DNA from: Cerrena zonata
Taxonomy: Eukaryota > Basidiomycota > Agaricomycetes > Polyporales > Cerrenaceae
Direction: 5' to 3'
Assembly: GCA_038087015.1 (NCBI GenBank)
Contig: JASBNA010000006.1
Coordinates: forward strand, 1,798,001-1,862,000
Length of the DNA: 64,000 nt
Shown: positions 1 through 11,972 of the stretch, piece by piece
Layout: every line of letters begins with the position of its first letter
Position numbering within the stretch: position 1 is the first letter of the stretch
Notes under the pieces: generated by a model
What the model was told of the DNA's origin: nothing
Seen by the model: only the letters and a program-made list of their open reading frames with translations
Databases searched by the model: none
Position numbers and translations under genes: made by a program

Positions 1-213
1 TCTGCACTGCGTGCCGACTGCTAACACTCTAGCTCAAGTATTTGTATTTAAGGAAGCATTCTTCCCTAATGGTCTACAGGTTTATTCCTCACCTTTTCTA
101 TCTTCATTCTCAAGGTCTATCTCTCCTCACGTCGTTCTGTGCTGGTGCATAGACAATCCCCGTCACCAACATTCCACTCTTTCGCCTCCACAATCTTTTA
201 ACGACACTATAAT

Positions 214-1889
214 ATGGCGAACCCGTATCAGGCATACGGACATAACACTTCTTTTCTTCCTCTTCCCGCCCCTCACCCCTCGAAGTCTTATGATCGTCAC
301 GTAACCAAGAACCTTGACGTCGAAAAGGATGTCGACACTCTCATTTCCATGCGAGAGGACCTCACACGTACCCCGAGCCCAACCCCCGAGGAAGCCGCCG
401 AGCTGAGCAAGACCTCGATGTTCGATTGGAAGGCTATGAGGAGCTGGCGTTACTGGATACGCAAGGAATGGTGCTGTATGTCTCTCTTTTGTTTCCTTCT
501 CGACCGGTGCGCTGATTACGAAATCTCACTGACGTTTATTTATGAAGGGTATTATCTAATCACCGTCCTCATGTTGGTATTCACCGTCTTGTTCGTTGTA
601 TATCATAAAGCAATTGTCGACTGGTTACATCCTGCCGCAAAATGGATGCATGAGTAAGTGTTGATAATTTGGTTTACTGTACATTACATGAACTTTTTCT
701 TGCTACAGTACGCCGGCAGGATGGCTTATCCCCATTGTCGTCTTCGTCATTGTTTCGTTTCCTCCTTTGTTTGGACATGAAATCCTAGGTATTTTGTGCG
801 GTCTCGTCTGGGGTCTTGGCGTCGGCTTTGCTATTGTCGCCGCAGGTACCTTTCTCGGTGAAATGGCTAACTTCTAGTATGTCCGGTATTTTAATCATCA
901 TTAAAAACCACCACACAACATTATCTTTACAGCGCATTTAGACATTGTTGTACTACCCGAGGAGAGAAGTACGAAAAGAAGAGCTTCAGATATGCATACA
1001 TTGTCCGAGTCATCCGAGATGGCGGATTTAAGATTGCATTGATAGTCCGTTTCAGTGCTATCCCACCGCATTGTACGCGATTTATCTCCAGCTGGCCTCT
1101 CCCGTCTCAAAAATAACGACTTCTTCACAGTTGCTACTGCGGTTTTCTCTACGTGTGGTATGAATGTGTGAGTTTTCGCTGCTGCGGCGTTCTTGTCTCT
1201 CCCCAAACAATTCATGACCGTCTACTTGGGAGTAGCGCTTGAACAGTCTCAGTCCGGTATGTTTTGTATATCTAAAGATTCACCGTAGCTGACATCCTTC
1301 CATAGACAATACAAGTAGTACGGATAAGGTCGTGAAAACCATCGTCATTGGCGTCACCCTTATTGTCACGATATTGGCCATGTGGTGGATCAACAAGAAG
1401 ATGAACGATGTTAGGCCTATCGTCATCTATGAGCGCCGGAAGGCTCGACAGGCCAAACTCAACACAAGCAGGGACTCAAATGCGTACCTAAAGGGACCCA
1501 GTCTCGAAGCGAATGGCGACTCTGCTCCATCCTTTAACCTGAGCGCTCATATGGGCACCATCCCGTTAGGCAGTCGCCGTTCGACTTCTCCTGAGTACCA
1601 GAGGCGGGACTCGGAAGGGAAGGCAATGAGCTTTGCCCCCAACCCTGCTCTCTTTGCTCCTCAACCTAAGAGGCCAGCAACAATGGCAACTAGTCAAGCA
1701 GGATCAAGAACGGATGTTCCTGCTCAGAGTGGACACCCGTATGGTGCTTATACACCTTCTGCGCCTCAGAATGTACCCCCTTACATTCCACCCCCGGGTC
1801 TAATCGCAAAACCACCTGCGACAAAGCAGCAACGCCAGTCAACTGTGTCACATCAGGTACCGTGGTCGCAGCCCGAACACCGAGCGTAA
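214..1889 (+). CDS. TVP38: TVP38/TMEM64-family Golgi membrane protein, with an in-frame stop
   Basis: This is a fungal Tvp38-like protein of the SNARE-associated Golgi (VTT/DedA-like) family, expected in Golgi or late secretory membranes. Six exons fit GT-AG sites: 214-475, 548-653, 709-876, 933-1072, 1131-1256 and 1306-1889, giving 461 codons. Family signatures in order are the PAGWLIP and FPPLFGHEILGILCGLVWG membrane core, GTFLGE-ANFYAFR, GGFKIALIVRFSAIPPH, then FLSLPKQFMTVYLGVALE, a last membrane segment (IVIGVTLIVTILAMWW) and the tail motif VIYERRKARQAK. The last 120 or so residues are a Pro/Ser-rich cytosolic tail. The oddity is codon 239, TGA at 1169-1171, between GMNV and VFAAAAFLSLPKQ. 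The frame continues unchanged on both sides, so it is a substitution, not an indel. No intron removes it without also deleting the conserved LPKQF segment. It is either a sequencing error or a real nonsense allele. Confidence 0.85.
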
Positions 1890-2089
1890 CACTTCCATCC
1901 CGTTTTTCCCTTCTTGTACCAACTACTACTTATCCATACCGGCTCTCGGCTTACGGTAGGGACTTCATACTCGTTTTAATAATATCTCAGGTAATTGCAA
2001 TGTCTATTACCTGCTACACAAATTATATCATCGTCCACCTCGAGTGATCCAGGAACTCGGATATATTCCTTCGCAGGATCGAAAAGCTA

Positions 2090-3295
2090 TTAGAATTCTT
2101 TCACAGCATGTTCAGAACGAATCACATCATTAGCCTTCTTCGGGAGAAGATAAACCACTCTATGTTTCCGAATTTCGGAACCTTCTCTCCCGAAGTATCT
2201 CTCGCTCTGGTCGTTTGTTAACCTTAACATACACCATATAAGACTTGAACTGTGGCTTACCTCAAAACACCAGGAATCGTGGGCTCTGACGCAGTTACAA
2301 AGACCCTCTATATACTTTGAAGCTTGCTGGTCAAAGACTAGGCACCCAAAAGAAGGTAACTTCTTGAGAGTAGCGAGGACCTCTTCCACCAGGCGGTCAT
2401 TCAGATCTGAGATCCACTGCACAGCGGTGGGCAGGTCGCATTTGTGCTCATGCATTACGATCGGCACTAGATTATGGATCTCGTCGTCACGCGCATGTCT
2501 GTGTTAATGACTGCTTAGAATACCCAGAAGGGAACGGAACGGAAGGAGCGATGCTTACTCGACATAGTAAGAGTACAGATCATTGGCAATAATCATCAAA
2601 TCACCACATGCGTTGAAAATTCTTGCAATACTGGGATGATTCATAACCTCATCAGAGATAGCCATTTGTGCCTCGAGAATTGCGAAAACCGTTTTGAAGC
2701 CCATGGTGTTTCGACGAAGCTCAAAATAATGCCCGATGCCACGAATGTGCTGCTGGTCGCGGTCAATTGCGCGTCGAGCAACAGCATCAAGATACAGCTG
2801 GAATGTATCAATAAAGCGCTTTTGACAAGCCGGAGTACAAGTCTTGATAGCGTTACCCCAATGATATCTGCCTGCTTCCGCACTCCGGGTGCATTCGTAA
2901 CATCTGAGTATTCATCAAACAGGAAGAATAGATTCATCAGGTCGCAAGCGACACGACAGCCATCTACAAAAACAAAATGAGAGAGACCTCAATTTGGGAT
3001 GAAATGTCGTTGACCTTTGTCGAGTCGAGGGAAAGCCAGAGATGCGAGGAGGTCTGATAATTAGAGTAGAAAGTCAGATAAATTGAATGAATCAATAGGT
3101 AGATCACAGCTAACTGAAGTCACATCTGTTGAATTTTGCCTGAGCCTTCGGGCTGAATGCATTGAACGAGTCGCACCAGGCAGCAGACTCCGCCTTACAG
3201 ACGGCATAGTAAGGACTAAGCATGCGCTGCCATGGCCAATTACGAAGAATGTCAGGGATGTGGAGTGTGGTGGCGGTAACAGCTTTTACTGGCAT
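2090..3295 (-). pseudogene. Damaged sesquiterpene synthase (TS1)
   Basis: This is a class I terpene cyclase of the agaricomycete sesquiterpene synthase type, which would cyclise farnesyl diphosphate. Exons on the minus strand are 3295-3115, 3053-3015, 2963-2559, 2498-2261 and 2206-2090. Visible features are the [10 protein letters not shown] start, the metal-binding motif DEYSD, the NSE motif NDLYSYYVE and RYFG near the C-terminus. Near 2858-2862 the frame changes: the stretch after QADII jumps to WGNAIKT. Compared with the intact paralogue at 35124-36399, 76 coding bases plus one intron are missing here, covering the NPxxPRPxGE...GEMARQF segment. Because 76 is not a multiple of three, the exons sum to 980 nt and do not form one frame. 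A GTAACG...TTCCAG pair 59 nt apart right after the break could restore a 306-residue frame but would remove still more of the fold. A pseudogene is most likely. Confidence 0.8.
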
Positions 3296-4584
3296 GTTTG
3301 TGGTACTGTCAATGGCGAATGAGACTTGTGAATCTTGTCAGTGCGCCCGGTATTTATGGCATGCTCAGCTTGCATGGCGTCATAATTCAGAGCCAAAACA
3401 TTAGCGTATTTCTGAGATTATATTCTGAAGTCATCACAAAGACAGTGCGAGGCCAGTGGCACGAACATACGCCGTGTTTTCTAGTACCCGAGACACTCGA
3501 TTCCTTTCCTTCGAAACCGACACATTGGTCTGACATGCAAATTCCTAAATTTTGGAGAAGTTCTTGGGATGACGAAGCAAACTCACATGGATACAGTGCA
3601 CCAATGTCTTTTTTGAGTTAGTGATACCAAACCGGCTTGGTATTCTAGTATACCAAGACGGGACTACACACTGACGTAGGCAATTGGAGTGAGCGTCGAA
3701 TTCATTCCCTAGCTATTCTTCCATCTGTCCAGTCGGAAGTCGAAACCTGGACTATGACCAAACGTTCTACACCATTCAGAGTGACGACATTTAGTAGAAT
3801 GATGCTCCGTCGAAAAGAAAATATGGCATGGTAACCTCTACAACAGCATGAAGGCGCCAAGGGTCAACTTGAAGGCGAGTTCGGAAAGCAATCGACTTAG
3901 GAGTGTGATTTGTATTTTAGGTCGTCGTGGGCACATTTCTGCGCGTATGATGCAGGTTGGGAATTGCTGAGGAAGGGAATAGATAAGCGCGTACTGTTGA
4001 CCATTCCACGCCAAAGGGACTCATCCGATGATCCCAACGGTAATATTGACATGAAAAATGGAGATAGGTTGCCTGCTGTGGAAGACATTACTCATCCCTG
4101 TTAATATGGCTGACAAAAGCTGGTATCATCCAGAAAGCTATTTACCTTGTTCTGTTCCATTCAGTGCGATAGGTATAGAAGCCACTTGGAAGAAATAAAA
4201 AATTCGAATGAGGAAGCATGACGGTATTCCTGTCCAGCCTGAGAGAGATCTTAGTCAGACTGCATTTATAGCCACAGGAAATAGGAACTTCCTACGTCTA
4301 TGTCCGACAAGAGATTCTGGTTCGAAGTGCCATTCAGGTCATAGTGTGATCATGATGTGACTCATGCGAGAAATCGAAACTTACCTTCCTACAACATTGA
4401 GCCAGAATAATGTCCAATTGATAAGAGAGAGTATTATATAGCTATACAGCTATGACTATGTGGGCGACAAGTTATCAGTATCATGGTGCATCAGTACTTC
4501 AAGTTACTCTACCACTGCGACCTGAGTGAACGGCTGTCCAAATCTAGCCGAATTGTATAGACGCTGTGCTGGGCAGAGCAATCG
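3296..4584. other. Gene-free stretch upstream of TS1
   Basis: This is the 5' flank of the damaged terpene synthase. Only short ORFs without recognisable protein character are present. I see no repeat or RNA gene. Confidence 0.5.
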
Positions 4585-5640
4585 ATGACGCTACTAACTG
4601 TCAAAGTTGCTACTCTGTCAGCCATAAATTTGAACAGGAAATCAAAGGTTAGAGAAGAGGATGCTCCGGCTCTTATTCTAATGATTCATTCCAGATTTCG
4701 TGCGCTGGAAACACGTCGACAGAATGAGATACTTTCATATGGAGAATCAAGCAACGCGTGGAGGCAGTCCAGGAGATGGAAAAAATGATCCAAAGGGAAA
4801 ACGACGCTATTGTCTATGACAGACAGACTCTCAATAACCTTCTACCCGTTGGACGCTCTCCAGATGAAGTCCTTCTCATTGTACTCGGCCTTTGCATCAA
4901 GGGCCAATGTGGAGTGTTCTCGACGGTGTACGCTGGATTCACTTGTGCTCCCGATGGCGATCTATAAATAATAGCACGCCCTTCATTATGGAACAAGGTT
5001 AACATCGCCTGGCCAGCATCAGCGAAGGTTTTGTTTCACCGCTCATTATAGTATCCTTTGACCGTCGCCAGTCCAAGCATCGATAGCCCATCATACACGA
5101 TTTACCATTCACTTGTAGCCTATCTCTTCGAATCTTGCTCTCACCGCATCACCCATCTCAGCACCAAATGTGATTGGCGTCTTTCCTATGAACTGAATGC
5201 TATATCTCCAGATAAATTGCGTATTCTCAACCTTCTCGCCGACCCCGACAACGCCATCGACTCCCTTCACCCAAGATTACCTGCTTTCGTGAGCTCTCTA
5301 TCAGGAAATCAGGATCACTAGCTTTCGCAGTAGAACACCTTCGATATTTCACCCGACCTTGCGCTCCCTTACCCTATGGTTGGGAGCGATAGACACCTTT
5401 GGTATTGCCCTTGAGAGACTTCCTCTCCAAACTATCAATAATATATTATTGAACGACATGCCTCAGTCAGAATGTCTCCTCTTAAAAGACGTATTTGACG
5501 ATGGCGGCTGCATATCACGAGCTTTCTCGGGCCTCACATCCATAAATACGCTATGCTTATGCACATCCGCGACACTAATGACGTCCTGCATTGTTGCAGG
5601 ATCACTAGCGGAGGAACGGCGCATCCCCTTTCCTAACTGA
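4585..5640 (+). pseudogene. Decayed F-box-like gene
   Basis: Fragments in different frames follow the layout of agaricomycete F-box proteins. A charged coiled N-terminus (EAVQEMEKMIQRENDAI, from about 4758) leads into LNNLLPVGRSPDEVLL, the usual start of an F-box. After a frame change comes WIHLCSRWR, matching the W-x-x-V-x-x-V-C-x-x-W-R pattern of this family. SHRITHLS (5058-5321) resembles the first leucine-rich-repeat-like strand, and later pieces run to about 5640. Stops and frameshifts separate the pieces, and no set of plausible introns joins them. The parent was probably an F-box substrate adaptor of an SCF ubiquitin ligase. The assignment rests on pattern similarity only. Confidence 0.45.
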
Positions 5641-6064
5641 CAAAGATTAGAGCTCGCAGGTGCACATTACTCAAGTGGGTCAAGTCCAAGAGATATTATT
5701 TAGGAAGCGCACAATGCCCCTGGATAAGCTGTTCGAAATCAGGTATACCAGCTTCAAGGACTGGTCGTTAGAACCGCACTCGTCACTAGTTGAAAGTATT
5801 TTTTCCATGTACAAAAACTCTGACCACGTCTCTGAACAGAAGGTCGAATGGGACGTGACCGCAAGCCAAATGGGCGAATGGATTCAGAGTGACATGGGAG
5901 AAGAGCCTGTAAAGAGACATAGATTTTGTCGGAGGGACGAGCGGACCGAGGCTATGGTGAATTCCTCAGTAACATTTGTATTTAGGATCACATGGAATGG
6001 GTTCAGTGGTACGTTTAACTAAAGTTTTCTCAGAAAGGAAACGTCGTGGGGATGCTTATCAGGG

Positions 6065-6097
6065 GTGTTCAGAACTGGTGAACACAGTTCTGAACAC
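6065..6097. repeat. Perfect 13-bp inverted repeat
   Basis: GTGTTCAGAACTG at 6065-6077 is followed after 7 bases by its exact reverse complement at 6085-6097. A further partial copy (TTTCTGAACACCG) begins at about 6100. It could form a hairpin or be a palindromic binding site. It sits in the decayed region after the F-box relic. Confidence 0.6.
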
Positions 6098-6432
6098 GGT
6101 TTCTGAACACCGCTATAGAGAGGCATCACATAGTAGTCCGGTACCCTGTGACAAGTAAAGCTTGACTCTCATCGTTGTACCACTCTCCTGACCCTAACAT
6201 CGCAGTTTCTATGAACGCCAACAAGATATATCTTGACACTGAGTAATTGTAGTCAAATGAAAGTTGACGACATTCGTGGCCCGATTGATATTATTCGGCT
6301 CACTCGGGCTCTAGGAAACAGTCGCGGTTGAATTAAAAGTTGTAACCTTCCACCTCATTTAGCTGTGTTCGGTTTCATCAAACCCCCCACAGAATTCTCA
6401 ATGGTCCTCTGTCTGTTGTCCTTAAAACCCTA

Positions 6433-7046
6433 TAGTGGGGGTGGGCAACGCCTGTGAGCGCCCGTTTGCTTGGCTCTGTTTGTTCCCTCTAAAATCGAAA
6501 GGCATCTTGTTTTCGTTTTTTCTTAAACTTCCACTGAAGTGAGAAAGAACTTTGAGAGACAAAGTTGTGTACTTTAGTGTTTATGAGTCTTGTATAGAAG
6601 GATTTCTCGAAATATTAAGTATTGCATGATTTAGTAACCAGAAGGGAGGTTATATGTTGGAATTAAAAAAATCCCTTCTATACAAGACTTCGTATCATGT
6701 ACTAGTGACCATCCCGAAAGAGATTTTAATGTTTCTTGTGCTGTGTGTCCAGTTTTTCTCACCGAAAGGGTGCCCTTTGGAAAGAGTAACACAACGTGTT
6801 ACATACGCGTGACATACGTGACAAAAGGACTTTATTCTCAAAATCTATGCTCAGACGCAGTCTTGACTCATCCAGAAGCGTACTGTTGCAATGCACAGTG
6901 ATACTGCTACAGTAAGGAAACATATTTAATTTTATTGAGCTACCTTTACACCGTACACAACTCAATCCTCCCGAATCACAGGAACTTGGTGGCTGTGTGC
7001 TTATTCAGCAGAATATTCCATTGCACGGAATGCCCACCCCCACCTA
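6433..7046. mobile_element. Non-autonomous hAT-like DNA transposon (MITE-like)
   Basis: The left end TAGTGGGGGTGGGCA (6433-6447) matches the reverse complement of the right end, TAGGTGGGGGTGGGCA (7031-7046), with one extra G. Ends of the form TAG/CAG...GGTGGGCA are typical of hAT-superfamily elements, whose cut-and-paste transposase acts on such terminal repeats. The 614 bp between them has no transposase ORF, so the element would be non-autonomous. A second internal inverted repeat (AGTCTTGTATAGAAG at 6586-6600 against 6675-6689) adds secondary structure. The flanks (aaacccta left, tagtcata right) do not form a clear 8-bp target duplication, although a CTATAG palindrome overlaps both ends. 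Confidence 0.55.
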
Positions 7047-7504
7047 TAGTCATAGTATCCGAATATAAATCGCGTTTATATTACCGAAGCCTACCCTAAT
7101 AACGCTACGTCATAGTAGCCGAAGCTATCAGCGATTTCGGAATGTTGAAGTTCGCACACATGATCACCTGAGCTAGTCCGTACCATCATAGAGCGGCGTA
7201 CTTGACATATACGTAGATCGTAGGATACCTGTGATGGTTATCATGCTTGCTATCCGAGGGCAGTGTACACATGTATGTCAAACGATTTGATGTTCATTAT
7301 ACATGTAGCCGAATCGCCGGGTACTTGCCTATACTTACACCGTTTGCCAGGAGCCTTGTACCTTGTACCTGATCTCCTCCTCTTGCATGTTACGACGCTG
7401 CTCCCTTCAGTCATCGCCGCTGGAGTCGAGCTTACTGTCCGGTGTTTCATTTCGAAACGAGGTGATACTGTCGACCTGAACCATTCCCACTCTATGCCTC
7501 AGAC
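7047..7504. other. 5' flank of the DUF4238-kinase gene
   Basis: No gene is recognised. A small hairpin (AATATAAA...TTTATATT, about 7062-7083) and repeated CATAGTA(T/G)CCGAA words lie next to the hAT-like element. Confidence 0.4.
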
Positions 7505-10340
7505 ATGATCCCCATACATCGCACATTCAACTATCTGTCCAACACTAATCAATCTCAATATGACATTTCTCTGACGACTCCATATTACTATCCACAATTT
7601 CTATGGAAATTCTTCTTAACGCCAGTGTACGTCCCGCTCCACAACACCTCATACCCCATGTAGTATCCTGATATTCAGAAATCTAGAGGACCAAAATGGT
7701 TGACACCATACCGCGTTCATGTATACGACGTATACAACGACTGCCTTTTTGAAATGCGTCGAATTCCTCAACCAATGAGTATCTTCATGCACATCGCTCG
7801 AGGTAACCTAATGGCGGACGGTTTAACTCTCCTCAAGAACGCGGAAGCATCCTTCACGCGCCTTGAGGCAATGGCTGAACAAGCTTTAATCACCCTCCTC
7901 CGAAATCTTGCCGAAATAGGTACGAGTACAAACATAGACAAGGTTAAGGGAGAAGGAAGAGGCAAGGCTCCACTGGACGCTCAGTCCGAATTCGTTCTTC
8001 TCAAGTTTCTCATCTTCTTGAGGTATCGAAATAGTGATCGATATCTGAGAACGGTCGAGTCTGATATCCCTAATGCAAAGGATTCTGGACCGGCTGCCCG
8101 CGCATGGAGGTCCAATATGAGGATTCTATTACGGCGTATGCAGGTGTTCTTGGACCACGATGATCGTTCATTGTCGAGGTACGTCTTGGAACCCTGTAGA
8201 GAAATCGAGGAATATTGCTGGAGACCGATGGAGGAGACGAACGTCGAGTTGACAGTCGGCGTGGCCATTGAAGAGCAAGAGTTCATCATCACAGATAGAG
8301 GATATGGGAGCCTAGATAATCTTGACCCGTAAGGTTTCTTCTTCATACTTCAACCCGTACAAGATTGTAGTAACGATTTGTTTCGTGTTATAGAGACCAA
8401 CCGTGTGATACTTCCTATCACTTCTTCTTCCCATTGACCCCTACGGTTGCCATTTACCTTCTGACGAAGCCACCTTCGTTATCATATGGACGTGTCTCGA
8501 GGAGTGTTCTGATGAGGGAGAAGGAGACGCAAGAGGAGGAAACCGGACCCGAACCAGCTTTGAAGAAAGCCCATATCGAGAATCCTGTAGAAACACGAGA
8601 TGAACCCATGCACATATGGGAAGACTTGGGGTCACCATCAACAACGAGTCAGGTTTCAGCTATGGATGAAGACGAAGTGTCCAAGAAACGGGCACGAGAA
8701 GAGTGTCAGTTAGACGAGCAAGATGACACTGACGATGAACGACCTTCGAAGAAGATCTGTCAATATGAACAACAACTTACGATTACTTACGAACCTACCA
8801 GTTATCCTGCGTCTACAAGCTCAACAACAGTAATTCAGGGCCCAGATTGTCCAGATTATACTCTCCCTTATGAGAACGAGTCTGTCTCGGACGTCCACCT
8901 TCGCAATGCCATCCTCCTCCGCACATCACCTCGCTACATCCTCTTCTCATCCCTCCAATCCCTAACCATCTCTATCACAGCCCTCATGTCCGACACATCC
9001 GCCGCCGAGCAACCTATTAACATCACCCTCAGTCGCTTGAGGACAAGATGCAGGGAGAAGTCTATCAAGGAGGGTTTGGTAAAAACGTTGGTGTTGAAAG
9101 GTGAAGTGGCGGTAACGGACTTGACGGACGATGTGAAGGTAGATGGAGAGCACCCGGAGTGGTTTGGGAGTTTTGCGGATATTTGGAAGGGGGAGTGGAA
9201 TGAGAGAGGTGTATTTGGTGGAGGGACGAAACGCGCAGTAAGTGGTATCTCTGATTCATGATTTTTGAGAATTAAAAGAGTCGATACTCAATTGCGTCTA
9301 GGTGGCGTTGAAGGTCCTTCGACATCACCTGAAAAACGATGTGAAGGAGAAGCTGCTAAAGGTAGATCAATTTCCTCTCTAACGAAGATAGTTTCACATT
9401 CGTGGATGCTCTGGATAGAGATTGAAATACGAAGTAATCACCTGGCACCGGCTCCGACATCCACATATCATTCCGTTCTACGGAATAATGCGGTGGCCAC
9501 AAACATTTGCCATGGTATCACCCTGGTGTAAGAATGGGACCGTGATGCAGTACTTGAAGGAGGTGAACCCAGAGGCGGATCGTCTTGAACTGGTCAGTCT
9601 TCTAACTTTGCGGAAATGCAACGAGCCTGGAAATTCAAGTTCATGGTGGTAACTTTCATAGATTCTCCAAGTCGCATCAGGCGTCGCATACTTGCACAAT
9701 TTCGAGCCCGTAGTCATCCATGGCGATCTGAAAGGGGTGAGTCCCATACTTAATATCTATAATATCCCAATAGACATACCTGATACGCAAAGAACAATAT
9801 CCTCGTAGATAGTTCCGGTCGAGCCCTGATCGCAGATTTCGGAGTTTCGAGTGTCATCGAAGACTTCGTATCCTCTGGATCTGCTTCCTTGGCAGAATCG
9901 TTATTGGGAGGCGCAACGAGATGGATCGCACCAGAGATAATACAAGTATTGGTTGAGGATAACGGGAGGACTCCGGTCCTAACGAAAGCGAGCGATGTTT
10001 ATTCGTTCGCAGCAGTTTGCTTGGAGGTGAGTCCACGCCACCTGACCCTCGTACGCCATAAACTATAAGCTGAAAATTCCGTCAGATCGTCACAGGCAAA
10101 CTTCCCTACCCCCACCGAAGCAACACCTGCGTCGTCATCGTCGACAAAATGGCCGGTATCAAACCATCCACCCACGTCCCTCGTGAACTACCCAACTGTC
10201 CGCAACTCAATAGCAGTCGCAAAAAGCTAGATGAGTTCTGGAAGATGTTGGATCGTTGTTGGGAAAGCAGATGGGAGACGAGACCGAGTATGTCTGAGGC
10301 CGAGTTGTTCTTTATGGAGTTAACGAGGGAGCGGGGGTAA
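7505..10340 (+). CDS. DUF4238-protein kinase fusion protein
   Basis: Eight exons (7505-7624, 7679-8328, 8394-9237, 9302-9361, 9419-9592, 9662-9736, 9793-10026, 10086-10340) give an exact 803-residue frame. Residues 1 to about 300 resemble DUF4238, a family of unknown function: YYYPQFLWKFF near the start, LTPYRVHVYDV, EEQEFIITDRGYGSLDNL and HFFFPLTPTVAIYLL. Residues about 310-490 are an acidic linker with basic patches (KKRAREE, RPSKKI). Residues about 510-800 are a protein kinase domain: GSFADIWKG as a reduced glycine loop, VALK (Lys542), Glu in KYEVI, HGDLKGNN (Asp638), DFG (656-658) and a WIAPE segment. The key catalytic residues are present, and HRD is HGD as in many agaricomycete kinases. 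No stop lies between the domains in the 844-base third exon, so one protein is more likely than two genes. Start ATG 7505 is the first in-frame Met. Confidence 0.75.
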
Positions 10341-11972
10341 GATGGTGAGTTGGGTTATAGTGTTTTGATGTACCATGTACTATGTACTATGTTAGTGCGT
10401 ATTCGCATTCGTCCTCTCATGCCATATATATATTTGCTTCTAGCTTCCGGTTTCTGGCGTTGTGGGAGAGGGTTTGAATGGTTAGAATGTCAAGGTAGGT
10501 GAAATATTGGTGGGTCTGGGTCTGGCCATAAGTACTGCAAATAAGTCTCGCTGAATAACCCTGAGCCCATCTTTTTTTTTGTTGGCTCTGGCGGAGAGGC
10601 GTCACAAGGATAGAAGGAGATAAAATGACCCTAGGTACTGTTGCGCCTCATAGGACCCATTACGCCTCACAGCCCCATCTATACACGAACCCAAGTGTGA
10701 GAGCAGTTGACCATCCCACACGTTCCTAGTCATCAGTGGAAACGAAATTCACAATTATGGTTATATGGCAGTCGTCCTGCCCGACCATATATACGTATAC
10801 GTATAGGTCTACGGATTTGCGTAAAAAGAAGCCGTAGTCAGAAATTGAACCTTCTGACTACAAATGGGCAGGATACTGATTTCGGCGGAGATACTTACCC
10901 TTACCCCTGATGTGATCATTGACACTAGTATTTGACTTCTGAAGGCATGGAAAGCTCCGTTCGCCAATGGAGATCGGCTCCGCGCGAATCCAATTCAGTG
11001 TCAGTGAGAGGATGGAATGGATTCGTATATCGATGGCGCATTTGTTTCGATGTCACAGAGATGATGGTTCGGGAATACCCTGAGGTGTTTTGTACGGAGC
11101 CCCCTGGCAGACCGTCCGTGAACATCAGAAACCTTTGCTTTACCTCCGTTTGTTCTATCCCTCTCGGACACCTGACGGGCAACCAGGCCGTTTATTACAA
11201 CCACACAACTCAAAGAATAGAGACTTTACAGCTCAGACTTTAAAGCACCGAAGACTATTTGGCAGAAGTAAATAAATCCTCCATTCCCAAAAAAAAAAAA
11301 ACTACCACAAAATCTCATTACAGACAAGTGGCTAATAGCTATAGCTGTCCCGCAAAATGGTTCCAGAACAACCTATCGAGAGATATATACCGGGATTTGG
11401 ATCGATTGTCATCCAAAAGTATATAGTCAGCAACAGAGACTAATCGAGACGAGGACCGAGTCACTAAAAAGCAAAAACAAAAGAGTAACCGGCGCATTCC
11501 AGGCGAAAAAAATCAAACCAATGTGCAACAAAGAAAAAATATAAAAGGTGGAGGGGGGAGGTGGGGAAGGACAACTATACGATACAAGCGAGAAAGCAAG
11601 GTGGACTTTTTAGACGATTCGAGAGATGATGAGACCAGAGATAAACAGAGTCAGAGACAAAAAAAAAGAGATAGAGACCAGAGAGATATGAAATGAGACG
11701 AGACGAGATCGAGGGGAGGTATGGAGAGAGGACGGGGGGTAAAATGATACAAGGTATGATAGCTTTTGTTCGATAGCGAGTTATGTGGGGTTATATGCCG
11801 AGAAATTATGTGGATAGAGGCTGAGGGGGGTTGTGTGTGTATGTGTGTGGACGGGAACGTATGTGTGGTGCAGACATTGGGTATAAAGACGAGGACGTGT
11901 GTGCATATAGGGAAGTGTAAATCGGCATAGCGAGGAATGGGGAACGAGAGACCAGAAGAAAGAAAGTGAGTC
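10341..11972. other. Intergenic region with hairpin and purine-rich tract
   Basis: No coding region is convincing. It holds a hairpin (GTAGTCAGAA/TTCTGACTAC at 10834-10861), an AT-rich self-complementary TATACGTATACGTATA run near 10790-10806, an A12 run near 11289 and a long GA-rich stretch from about 11580 to 11750. The last is pyrimidine-rich in the sense of the minus-strand gene that ends at 11973 and is probably its 3' untranslated region. Confidence 0.5.

Noticed and set aside
10740..10920. Possible tRNA gene on the minus strand
   Set aside because: A B-box-like GGTTCAATTTC and a T5 run are present, but no matching 5' acceptor strand, A box or anticodon arm can be drawn.
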